From Amoebophrya sp. AT5.2 (taxonomy: Eukaryota > Sar > Dinophyceae > Syndiniales > Amoebophryaceae), in NCBI GenBank assembly GCA_005223375.1, contig RXOD01003806.1, positions 1-62,153 on the forward strand: a DNA stretch of 62,153 nucleotides, in the 5' to 3' direction. Made by a program: the position numbers and the translations under genes. The notes under the pieces are model-generated. The model made no database searches. It was not told the DNA's origin and saw only the letters and a program-made list of their open reading frames with translations. Below are positions 8,886-18,800 of this stretch, in pieces. The stretch's first letter is position 1. The number at the start of each line of letters is the position of its first letter.

Positions 8886-11800
8886 TTCTTCTCCAATTTG
8901 TCTTGTGCCATCTCCATCTGTGCCCGCAAATCAGCAACGGCGGCGCTCGCCGCTTCCGCCGGCTTTGGTAGTCGCGCGTAGACGAGTGGGGAAGTTTTTG
9001 GATGCACACGCCATAGGAACCTCACAGGCTGTCGGAAGTCCTTGGGAAACCACTGCTTCGCAACCTGCTTCGTCCACAAGGCGTCTTCCCACGATGCACG
9101 AAATTCCAACTGTCGCTGCGACCCGCGCTCCGTCGGGGCCCCGGCCCTCCCACTTCCGTACGGAAAACCGAACCGTGGCGCTGGCAGCCCCAGCGCTCGC
9201 TTTGCTTGCACCGGCACGTACCAGGTGAGGTTGAGGAGCTCATCGCCAGCACGCAAGAATTCTTTTTCCCGGGGGGGCCGCCGACCTTTTCTCCTGTTGG
9301 ACTCATTGATTCGATTTGCCGCGTACGCCGTCAAATGCATCGACGCCTTAGCTAGTTCCTTGGGTTTCGCGCCGCCACTGCCTCCCTCGTCAAAAGTCGG
9401 AATCGGGTGCTTCAAGCTCGCGGTCGAGGTCGTTGTATCAACATCAGGACCAGACTGTAGTGGGGCCTCCTCTTGGTCTTGATGTTTGTTCACGCTGACG
9501 ACGGAAACGGAATCTATTACCTCTGGCACGAGCAGCAGCGTCGGCTTGTCTGTCGGCAGAGCCCCCTCGACCTTTGCTCCTTCCTCGAACTCCACGTTCT
9601 CTGGCACTGGATAGTCGTACGCCTTTTCCTGCAGCCAGCGATGGCCCCCCCCTCCCCCGGCTTTCTCGAGCGCCTTTCCGTGCTCCCGCAGCATTTGGGC
9701 TGTCGGAACCTGTAGAACCGGGTTCCCGCCTACTCCCACGACGTGCGAGACGAAAATTTCCTCCGGCTCGATCGGCAGGTGGAGGTCGCGTGGCTGTTGC
9801 GTGGCAGCGATGCGGTCCCTCCACCATGTCTTTCCAAAAATCCCCTCATCCTCGTCCATCGCGTTACTCGCCCACTGCCTCGCCAGAAACTCCCAGCTCC
9901 AGTCCGCCTCGACGGCCACCACCTCGAAAGTGTCGAACCGCGAGTCCAGCCTTTCCCCCTCCGTGCGAGGAAGCGGAGGCCTGTCCCGAGTCGACCGCGA
10001 TTCCGATTTCGATCTCGATCCACCCTCGTTGTTGGAAGAAGTAGAAGAAGTGTCCTCCGGAGTAACAGCGAACGGACTATTCTCGGTTTGCAACAGGTTG
10101 AGGTCGAGTAGAGCCTGCATCGTGTCGCCGAACTTGAGGAGCGTCTTGTCAAGGAAGTTCTCGTCGACCGCCTCGTCCAGTTTCTCGAAGATCAAGTTTG
10201 CCGCTTCCGCGAATAATTCTTTTTTGCGCTTGCGTAATTTCTCCTGCACCTCTTCTACGTCGAGTTTTACTTCAGGAAAAAAATTCTGAAGAAAGCAAAT
10301 TATGGGCTGGACGACACATTTGGCCACCTCCAGGCAACCATCGTAGAACTCGTTAACCACAGCTTCTGCGAATTTCAACCCAACCTGGCCGATTTTCTTC
10401 ACGGCGTCCGCGAACCCCAGGAGGTCGTCTTTCACGTCTTCGGCCATTTTCTCAATGAGATTTAATTGGACGCGCTGCCGCACGGCGATCACCTCCTGTC
10501 GGGCGACGAAGTAGTTGTAAAGGTCCTGTCCGAACCTACTTCGCCTTCTTGTCTCCGTGTTCGCGCCAATGAAATCGTTTTTTCGGGGGAGAGACGCGCC
10601 GTAGCCTCGCACCCGTACATTCCTCTCGTGCACGATTGCTTCTGCCCGCTGCAAATAGAACGCTTCCTGTTTTTCCTTCCACCAGTTTTGCTCGGCCTTT
10701 ACCAAAAGTTTAGCTTTGTTGATTTGTGCTTTTGCCATGGTTGTGATAGCTTCAGCGTCGATTTCATCTTTGGAGGCGTCGTCCGCTTCGAAGTGATCGA
10801 AAGGGAACTCGTCTTTCTCGGAATCTTCACGATTATCCCACGCTACAGAGTCGTTCCGGAGCCAGTCGCGTTGCTGAGGACGGGGTTTGTTCCAGTCCCA
10901 ATCGTAGACACGCGGGGCCCGCCACCGCGACTTGTTCCCGCCCACGACAGTCGTGATTACGTCGTCTGGCCAGAGGAGGTGCGCCAAAGGGTCCTTGGCG
11001 ATGTCGTCGCTACCCTCCATCTGCGGCACGTCCACTGTAAACGCGGCTCCCGGGATGGGCGGGAATAGATCGAGTTTGAGTTTTGTGGCTTCGCTTTTGG
11101 CGAGCACTTTGACGACCTTGAGACTCTTTCTCTTCTTGTGCCACGACCCGACGAGAGGGATTGCTGCATCCTTCGGCTTCGCAATGTGCACCAAATGAGG
11201 AAAGAAGTGCTTCATCCACCTGCTTTCCGTATTCGGATTGTCTGTCAACACCCAGTTCCCCATCTCCTCGGGTTTGACTTCGAATTCTTCGCTGAAGGAT
11301 TCAAACTCGTCGACGTCGTCGTCGCTGGCGGGGGATTCGTCCCTTGATCCGGGCGGCAACTGCAACCCCAGTCGGTCCCGGGATGACTTTAGCAATTCAG
11401 CAAATCCGTTCGTTAGTGTTTTGGAAATGGTGCTGAAGATGTTGTGAAGCACTTTTGCATATTTCTGTGATTCTTGATCGAGGTTTTTAGCCATAGCCGC
11501 CAAGAGTCCAAATGGATCTCCGGCGGCCGTCTCCTGCTTCTGCTTCTTTATCTTCTTGAGCGTAACGCGAATGTTGCGGCTGCTTCCGGCGTCCGTCCAC
11601 AACTTCCTGATGGCACTAGGTTTCACCTTTTGTCCTTTCGGCAGATTCTGGAGATTCAGTCTGAGTCGCAGCGACCGAATCCTGTCTCCGCGGCCAACAC
11701 TATCAAAAAACTCCGGCAGGTCGAATCCAAGAAAATCATCGCCAAGAGTTTTCCTTAACTCTACGCGGTGGTACGCGAGCTGGTTGCCCTCCACCGGATT

Positions 11801-12043
11801 CTTCATCTCCGCCCCGGCGTTTGAGTCACCACCTTCTTGAGCGCTCGACGCCGGCTCCTCTTTTTGGACCACGGGGTCTTTCTTCCAGTAGTTTCCCTGC
11901 AGAACGTTCGTCATTAGCTCGTCCAATTTTGTCCGCGAATCGTGGTTGTGCATAAGATCGGCCACAAAGACCTGCACTCGGTCCAGCGGAATTTCCAGGA
12001 GATCACTACCACAACATACAAAAGAAAATACATGATGTCTCAA
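8873..12043 (-). CDS. Unknown giant-protein exon, largely helical
   Basis: This frame has 1056 codons and no ATG at its 5' limit; the first possible start codon is TTG. Codons 1-13 look like intron: TTTTCTTTTGTATGTTGTGGTAG ends at 12006, so the exon should start at 12005 with the second half of a split codon (phase 2). It then reads LLEIPLDRVQVFVADLMHNH. No known domain is recognised. Several amphipathic stretches are visible, for example DDLLGFADAVKKIGQVGLKF followed by a hydrophobic VVQPIICFLQNFFP. The last residues, from ADLRAQMEMAQDKLEKK, look like a coiled coil. The 3' border is probably the GTATAT donor at 8885, because the remaining four codons run into TAA. The lack of a start codon argues that this is an exon and not a gene. 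Confidence 0.78.
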   Translation of the reverse strand: MRHHVFSFVCCGSDLLEIPLDRVQVFVADLMHNHDSRTKLDELMTNVLQGNYWKKDPVVQKEEPASSAQEGGDSNAGAEMKNPVEGNQLAYHRVELRKTLGDDFLGFDLPEFFDSVGRGDRIRSLRLRLNLQNLPKGQKVKPSAIRKLWTDAGSSRNIRVTLKKIKKQKQETAAGDPFGLLAAMAKNLDQESQKYAKVLHNIFSTISKTLTNGFAELLKSSRDRLGLQLPPGSRDESPASDDDVDEFESFSEEFEVKPEEMGNWVLTDNPNTESRWMKHFFPHLVHIAKPKDAAIPLVGSWHKKRKSLKVVKVLAKSEATKLKLDLFPPIPGAAFTVDVPQMEGSDDIAKDPLAHLLWPDDVITTVVGGNKSRWRAPRVYDWDWNKPRPQQRDWLRNDSVAWDNREDSEKDEFPFDHFEADDASKDEIDAEAITTMAKAQINKAKLLVKAEQNWWKEKQEAFYLQRAEAIVHERNVRVRGYGASLPRKNDFIGANTETRRRSRFGQDLYNYFVARQEVIAVRQRVQLNLIEKMAEDVKDDLLGFADAVKKIGQVGLKFAEAVVNEFYDGCLEVAKCVVQPIICFLQNFFPEVKLDVEEVQEKLRKRKKELFAEAANLIFEKLDEAVDENFLDKTLLKFGDTMQALLDLNLLQTENSPFAVTPEDTSSTSSNNEGGSRSKSESRSTRDRPPLPRTEGERLDSRFDTFEVVAVEADWSWEFLARQWASNAMDEDEGIFGKTWWRDRIAATQQPRDLHLPIEPEEIFVSHVVGVGGNPVLQVPTAQMLREHGKALEKAGGGGGHRWLQEKAYDYPVPENVEFEEGAKVEGALPTDKPTLLLVPEVIDSVSVVSVNKHQDQEEAPLQSGPDVDTTTSTASLKHPIPTFDEGGSGGAKPKELAKASMHLTAYAANRINESNRRKGRRPPREKEFLRAGDELLNLTWYVPVQAKRALGLPAPRFGFPYGSGRAGAPTERGSQRQLEFRASWEDALWTKQVAKQWFPKDFRQPVRFLWRVHPKTSPLVYARLPKPAEAASAAVADLRAQMEMAQDKLEKKYML

Positions 12044-12197
12044 TACAATTGTACTTAGTTGTACAGCACATATTCTTGTATACTAGGCTAGAAGAGTGAG
12101 CATCCCAGTGAGTTGTAGCTCTCCTCGGCGAAAGCAAAATTTTGCGCTTTCTTAGGCGTTGCGCTTGGCTTTGCGCTTTGCGCGATCAAACACCGTC

Positions 12198-12235
12198 GCC
12201 GGCGGTTGCGCGTAGTTGAAAGCGCAACCGCCGGC
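12198..12235. repeat. Perfect 14-bp inverted repeat, 10-base loop
   Basis: The left arm GCCGGCGGTTGCGC at 12198-12211 is the exact reverse complement of the right arm GCGCAACCGCCGGC at 12222-12235. The loop is GTAGTTGAAA. No coding frame explains it. It sits in a gap between long frames, so it could fold in a spliced intron or mark a mobile element. Confidence 0.9.
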
Positions 12236-12298
12236 CCCCCTGCCGCTCGTCGATAGACAGTCTGTATACATCTAATATGTATCCGCGCCATCCGGTTC

Positions 12299-12343
12299 GG
12301 GGGGCTAAGCCCACCCACCCCGGGTGGGTTCGTCTAGCCCCCC
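12299..12343. repeat. Two-tier GC-rich hairpin
   Basis: The outer arms GGGGGGCTA (12299-12307) and TAGCCCCCC (12335-12343) pair over 9 bp. Inside, ACCCACCC (12313-12320) and GGGTGGGT (12322-12329) pair over 8 bp around a single base. On the minus strand it directly follows the stop of the 12344-12733 frame. It is not a tRNA: no anticodon arm or T arm can be drawn. Confidence 0.9.
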
Positions 12344-12733
12344 CTACCAGGCTACGCCCTTTGATGTTAACCCGCTGTAGTACGACGTATCCATAGCGCT
12401 TTTTTCATAAAAATTTAGCGAGATACCGACTGGAAATGTAAATGATGAGGACTCATGAGTTTCGATACCTGAACGCGAACCGACGCTACTCTGAGAGCGC
12501 AAGCGATTGCCGACCTGAGCGCAATGGAGGCCAAAAAACTTCTTTAACGCCGATCCGAGCGCGGCGCGGTGGCGATCGCAAACCGCAGCCGCGCAACTGG
12601 AACTTCTGGAGGAACCCCAAGACCTCTCAACCTCAAGAACTCTCGAGATCCTCCGAGGCCTCTCGCGGTGTCGGGGGGTGGGGAGGAGCTCCTGAAAGGG
12701 TATCGCGAATGTCGGCGGGCCTTTGGAGGCCAT
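12344..12733 (-). CDS. Candidate 129-residue ORF inside the intron-like gap
   Basis: This frame runs from ATG to TAG and begins MASKGPPTFAIPFQELLP. Its second half (RLRSQSSVGSRSGIETHESS and onward to YYSGLTSKGVAW) reads like ordinary protein. The first half lies in C-rich repeat-like DNA and is less convincing. It has no recognised family, and no splice signals tie it clearly to the flanking exons. It could be a small gene, an extra exon, coding sequence of an inserted element, or chance. Confidence 0.25.
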   Translation of the reverse strand: MASKGPPTFAIPFQELLPTPRHRERPRRISRVLEVERSWGSSRSSSCAAAVCDRHRAALGSALKKFFGLHCAQVGNRLRSQSSVGSRSGIETHESSSFTFPVGISLNFYEKSAMDTSYYSGLTSKGVAW

Positions 12734-12881
12734 GAGACCCCTTGCAGAACCCCCCCCGTGCGTGCCACCTCGAAAACCCCCGAAAGACCCCTACTGGAGG
12801 CACCCCTCTCGAGACCCCGAAAGGAGGTCCAAAGAACCCCAACTGACCCCTTTCAACGGGCTCCACGATCGTGAGAGTTCT

Positions 12882-15800
12882 CTAAAAAAATAGTATAGTC
12901 GGGCTAATATCGTTCTCGTTGGGAGTTCTTGTGGTAGTGTCGTCGTAAGGAATCGAAAACGGGCGCTTGAAGCTCCGCCAGCGCCGCACCATCGTCGTGA
13001 ACGCGGTGGGCACGGTCTCTTGCTTTTCGCTTTTTTCCAGGGCCTCGCCCAGCTGGCGCAACATTTTCCCGTCGGCGCTTTGAAGTACCATTGCGAACCC
13101 ATTGTCGATGTAGAAGCGCTCGGCCAAAAGATGTTGGTGTTCCCGTTTCGCGAGTTCCTGTCGGTCGCTGTCCTGCCATTTCTTGAGCGGCAGGGCGCGC
13201 GAACTGCTCTTCAAGTAATTGTCCCACCAATGCAGAACGGAAGTATACCCCGGCTTCGCACCCGGACAAGTTGCTCGCCACTCGCGCGGGCTACAGGCAG
13301 CCAGTAAGTCGTTTTTGCCTCCGAAGTCCCCGACCACGTCTTCCTTGGTGGTTAGGCCGTATCGGCGACTCACCACGGCGCGCAAAGGCGCCGAGGCAGT
13401 GCCACTTGCGCCCTTTTTATCGTCGTGCAGAAAAAAGCTGTCTGCGTCGTGCTCGGCAACGAACCTTGTTCGCATGCCCACCGACTGCCCCCTCCTGCTC
13501 CCGTGGTCGCGCGCCCACGGTCGCAGTACAGACCCTATAGGGTCCCCACCGAGCATGCCGAGGCCCAGCTCATCCTGCCCGAACCCAGCTTCCTTTGGGT
13601 CCCAACCGTACGCCAGCCGCGACGTCCTTGCGTCCTCACCCACACGCTGAACTACGAACTTGTGGTGAGAGCCGCGGACATCCGCCATTCTGTCCCGCCC
13701 CCAGAAGCCGGACGCGATTCGGCTTCTGTAGATGCATTGGTTCAGATTTTCCACGGAGGCGCTAGTACCGGTCCGACCCTGTTCGTGTTCGTCGTTCTCA
13801 TCAGCTGCTCCTTGGTCCGCCCCCTTATAGTGGCAGGCGTCGGCGAGCTTTGCTCTCGATGCGGGCTGTTCCTTGTTTTCCGTAGCTCCTTTCCTCAAGG
13901 TATCCGAGTACACGAAATGGCGGAAGCGCGCCGCCCGGCCTCGTGCGGCGTCCTCGGGGTAGTATCGCGACACGTCGCGTCGTTCGTGGTTGCGCAGCAG
14001 AAGCATGTCGCTTGCCGACCCGAAGGTATTCCAATGGGTCAGGTAGGCGAGTACCTCTGGCGGAAATGGAAACTCCGTATGTGTGTTAGATGCCTCCAGG
14101 GTCGCGACGGGAAGCACCAGCTCGAGCTCAGCAAGCGTGTCGCCCGCCCCGGGAGAGTTGACAAATGTTAATTTCCACTGGTCGAAGCTCTTGCCGAAGA
14201 AGCTCGTTTGGGTCGGCGCGCGCGTTCCTTCGGCCAGGCTGCGTCCTCTTCTCTTCTTGTTCTTTCCGTGTCCCACAGCCATAAGTGCTCGTCCTCCGGC
14301 CGATGATGAAGCCGAGGATAATATTGCGTCTGCCCCTTGGTTTTCTCGGAGACTGTGGACGCCAAGGAAGTCGTCGTAGCCGTGCCCTTTTGCGATGCTG
14401 CGCTGGACGACCAGGCGCGCGTCTTGCAGCACAGATTCGTGCGTGGTTATGTACCGCAGCGAGCGGTCCAAGACATTTCCGTACATCTCCTCGATCTTCA
14501 CGCTAACGGTGGTCCACCGTCCCAGCGGAAAGGCTTTCCAGCCACGATGGGTATCGTGGTCATCGGACGCGTTTCTGCACCAGTCCCTGTCCATTTTCTT
14601 GCGCCACTCCTCACGAATGGCGTCGTCCGACTTCTCTTTTTGTAGTGGGTCTGTATACACCTTTTTCCGCAGCTCTTCTACTCCCGGAAACCTAACCACG
14701 CCACAGATCCAACGTTCATTGCTGATCTTGGGGCAGCTACGCAGGGCGGCCAACTGAAAGACTTTCTTCTGGTGAAACCAGTGCCGGTCCCGCGCATCGG
14801 CCTCCGACATTGGCAGATCCTTCGGGAGCTCCTTTCCGTCGCGTTGGAGCGTCGACCCACCTTGGGCACCAACCAAGAGATTCCACTGCACTAATTTTGC
14901 CGGCGAGCTGCCCGGCACCGACCTAGATGTGCCACATAGACACTGCGTTTTCGATTGGCAGCGGTCGGTCTGCTGGTGTGCGTCGTGATCCTTCGCGGCT
15001 CCGTGCTGTTCTACGACTTGTTCTCCCGTGCTACTTCTAGTGTCTGCAGTAGGAGGAGGTCGTGACGGTGTTGAGCCAGACATTGCCGCGCCGCTTATTA
15101 TATTGTTCGTGGTCCTCTCCGGCGCGGCGGAAGCTTTAGACGTAGCTTGGGCGTGCGAAGGCGGTTGCGGTTCCGCGGCACCCCCGAAGGTAGCCTCCAC
15201 CTTCCGCACCACGTCGACCAGCTCTGTGCCGTCGACGAGGGGGTGTACGCGCTTCTGAAGCGCTTCCGCGTCCGTAATGACAACTTTCTGTCCGGTGTTC
15301 AGTAGCTCCAGCTCGACATTCAACCCCAGCTCTCCGAGCTTCGGCAGCTGCTTGTCGTTGTCGAGCAATTCGTTGCTGATTTTAACGTGCAAGATCCTCG
15401 CCGGGACGAGCGACCACATAGAACGATGGGTGGATTCCTGCTTCGTGTCTTGTTCGTCCGATTGTCCTTGACCTTGAACAGCGGAGCGCTTTTTATCGTT
15501 GCCGATCAGGTACCAGACGTAAAAGTTTTGTTCCGCCGCAGCCAAATCATGTGTTTCGAAGTTGGTCGTCCCCTCCCGATCCGGCAGGCGGCACGCACAC
15601 ACTTCCCGCAGCATCGTTGGATTCAGACGATGGGCATACGGAGCGTCGAGCATTGTATCGTGGAAGAACGCAAAGTCGGGCTCTCGTGTGATCCCCTGAC
15701 CGTGGTCGTTGTGGTACACCGGCGCGACGCCCCCTCGTTGATCCACCTTGTGCGCCGGCATCTTGTTTTGGTCTGGGTTGTAGTGAGTCGGCTTCCAGGC

Positions 15801-18800
15801 CGCGTTCTGAGCTCCGAGATTGTACTGCTCCCAGGCACACCGTTCGACGACGCACACGGAAACAGCGTCGTGCTTCACCCTCTCGGGCGCGCCAGCCTCC
15901 TCGTGCCGCGCCACCACCAACGCCACAACTTTAGGCTTCCGCCTCCCCCTAGTCCTCCCGTGCAGGAAGGCGCCCCTGTCCCACAAAGCGTGTTCTGTCG
16001 GGCGATACTGAAAGAAAGTTCGGTGTGCCGCGTCGCGCATGATTAGAGAGCCCTTCTCCGCTAGTCTCCCGCTGCTATCGTTGCGAAACATCCGCATGGC
16101 GTCACCCCCCTTCGCACTGTGCCTCTCAGTCAGCCAGTGCTTCGCAGCTACTTGCCAGTCGGTCGGGACCGGAATTTGGATGTTCTTCAGCTCCACAAGG
16201 TCCACCCAGTAAGCCTGTGCGCGACGCGTCGCGTCCGCGGATACCGCGGGGGCCCCCGGCGGGGGCAGCTCCCGAAGGTTCCATTTTATCATGAAGTAGT
16301 TCTTGTCGTAGTGTGGAACCAGGTCTGACCGCGTCTGCTCCACTGAGATTGGCGGCGCTGCCGCTTTTTTCAAAAAACTTTCGGTAACCACGCCGCGAGC
16401 GCGAGACGAAGAGGACGTTGGCCCCGGTGGATCAACGAAGCTTCTTGCAGGAGGTCCTGTCGCACTCTCCCTCGCGCCAGATGAAGCTGCTCTTGTTGCA
16501 CATGACGAATTAGATTGACGTTGACCATCGCTGGCGCAGCGCTGGTGCAGCGCTGCTGCAGCGTGGTCTGGTTTGGTATTTGCTGGTGGTCCACCTCCAC
16601 TCGTTCTTCTCGAAGGCTGAGAAGCTACCGCTTTCCCCGCCGCGACGGCCGCACGATCTTTTGCTTTCCCTTTTGCTTTTGATGGTGCCTTTGCATTACC
16701 AGTTTTGCCCCTGTTCGCTTTGGCTTCCGTTTTGCCTCTGGTGATGTTTGTTTCAAGCGTTGTGGAACAAGGCGACAAACACGCTGGAGCCGCAGGTACG
16801 GGGACTGCCGGAGGAAGCACGCCGTCAGGAAGAACAGCGCCCTCTCCGCCTCGCGGTAGCCTATCGAACTCGCGCACAACTTCCGGGTCCTCCGGCGAGC
16901 GGTAGCGCTTTGGCGCTCTCCTGTCGTCTGCACCTAAATCGATGTTCTCCCAGTGGAGCCGAGGCTTGCAAAAAAGCCGCGACGCATTCTCCCCGAGCGT
17001 TTTTCTTCGCGCGTTTACCGCATCCCGGTGGGCACTACTTTCCGCCCAAAGCCGGTCCTGCCGCCGATAGGTATGCTGTGCGTGGTCCAGGGAAACGATG
17101 ACTTCAGCTCCGCGCAGATTCCCCTTAATCGTTCCGGGTGGCCGCCCGGCGCGTAGGACATTGCTAGAAGGAGCTAGTACTTCCGCGTGCGAGATCACGC
17201 GCCTTGCTTCGAGAGAATCTATTGCGCGTTTTCGAAACAAGTTCTCGAGAAAGCACGGACGAGAGGGATCTGTGACTGAGCCAGATCTCGGTACTTGTTG
17301 GACTTGGATTGGCGACGTTAATACAGCTTCTGCACCAGCCTCGTGCTGGGCATCCTCCGGTGCGGGGTTCGGCGCTTTCTTCGTCGTAGCGTTGGCCTTT
17401 GGATCGTGCACTTCCCCGTCGTCGCCGATCTTGTTCTTGGGCTCGGCGGAGGCGGTGCTGGTGTGGTCGCGCAGAATTTTCTCTTCTGCATCTGAGTTTT
17501 TCTGCTGATGCAATGGGTCGAAGCCTTGGCCCCACGCTCGATCGCGGTCTCCCAACAAGAACTCATCTAGAATTTCAGCTAGGATCACTCGGTTCTCTTT
17601 CTTTGCGAATGCGTTCTTTGCGAGAGCGTCGAGCTTGATTTCGACAATTCCGCTGTGGACATATACGTCGGTACGCTCCCTGTCAACCGCCGCGGCAAGA
17701 AGTCGCACCAGTTCCGGCAATGGCTTCAGGCGGCCCGCACCGGTCACCTTGTAGTTGCCGTCGGAGTCGAACTCGTCGCCGTCTTCATCCTTCTGCGCCG
17801 CTTCCATGACAAGCTCTGCTCCCTTGTAGGTTAATGACTTGTACAGGCTCTTGGGCTTGGTCAGTCGGTTTATAGTCTCATCTTTTGGATGGTTTGTGTC
17901 CTTGGTCGGGCTCTCGCCTTTCAGCGGCTCATCCGCAGCTGCAGCTCCAGCTTCTACTCCCGCACCGCCACGCGCAGCTTGCTCCCGCTGGTGTTCTGCG
18001 AGCAATTCTGTAACGCGCTTTTTCTCTTTCTGATACGCTTCCTCCCGCTGTGCTTGTTGTCTCCAACGACCCGCCCGCCAGAGGGTTCGCGGGCCCGCGC
18101 AGTTGCCGTCTGTCACGAACGCAACGTCTTGGAGGCGGGGCAACTTCATCCTTGGGTCGTTCCTTCGCTCTTCGTCCTCCATGTTCGCATCGAACAGCGG
18201 CAGCCTGTTCTCGGATTCCGGCTGGTTGGGCTTGGCGGGCTTCCCAATCCCTCCGGGATTCGATGGAGATGTTGGTGTTGCAGCAGCCGCTGCGATTCCT
18301 TTGCGGCCAGCTACTGCAGCAGGTACGGGTGAGGGTGACGGTGACGGCGATGACGATGCGCCTGGTACTTCTGCTGCTGCAGCTGCTCCTGTTGCTGTTG
18401 CAGCAGCACCACTAGTAGGCGCAGGCCCAGGGCCACTTCTGCTGGGATCCATGTAGGTGTCGTTTTCCACATCGGGTTCCTTTATTTCTGCCCGCGTCGT
18501 GGCAGCCCCGGGTACCGGTACGCGCCGGAACCCCAACTTCACGCACGCCTTCTGGACCTGGGCAAAAACATTCGTGCTCGCGACGCGGGTCGGTTGCACG
18601 AATATCGCGTCCCGCACGCTCCGCCTTAGCCGCACTGGTGTTTCGCGTGTGTTCAGGGATTCCTCAACCAGATGCAGCAGATGCACTTCTACCGGGCAGT
18701 CTGTTGTAACTCTTCTTCGACGGCGACGGCCCCCGGCTCCAGCTGCGGCATGTTTTGCAACTTCTCGGTTGTCGTCCTCGTCCTCGGAGAAGTGATTTTG

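Larger units (their letters stand above)
12006..12960 (-). other. Probable intron with two strong hairpins (introner-like?)
   Basis: This gap lies between the 8,400-codon frame and the 1056-codon frame. The acceptor at 12006 is good. The donor is uncertain: CGCCC|GTTTTC at 12961/12960 is phase 2, as needed, but weak. The segment differs from its neighbours. It has a GC-rich part with two hairpins (12198-12235 and 12299-12343), a stretch made of GCGCAAAG-type repeats near 12120-12190, and C-rich runs with repeated CTCGAGA at 12640-12880. The minus frame 12344-12733 inside it is open. A mobile intron-like insertion is one explanation for this composition. Confidence 0.45.

Noticed and set aside
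12299..12343. tRNA or rho-independent terminator
   Set aside because: No cloverleaf can be drawn, and the hairpin lies in a eukaryotic context without a following T-run on the relevant strand.
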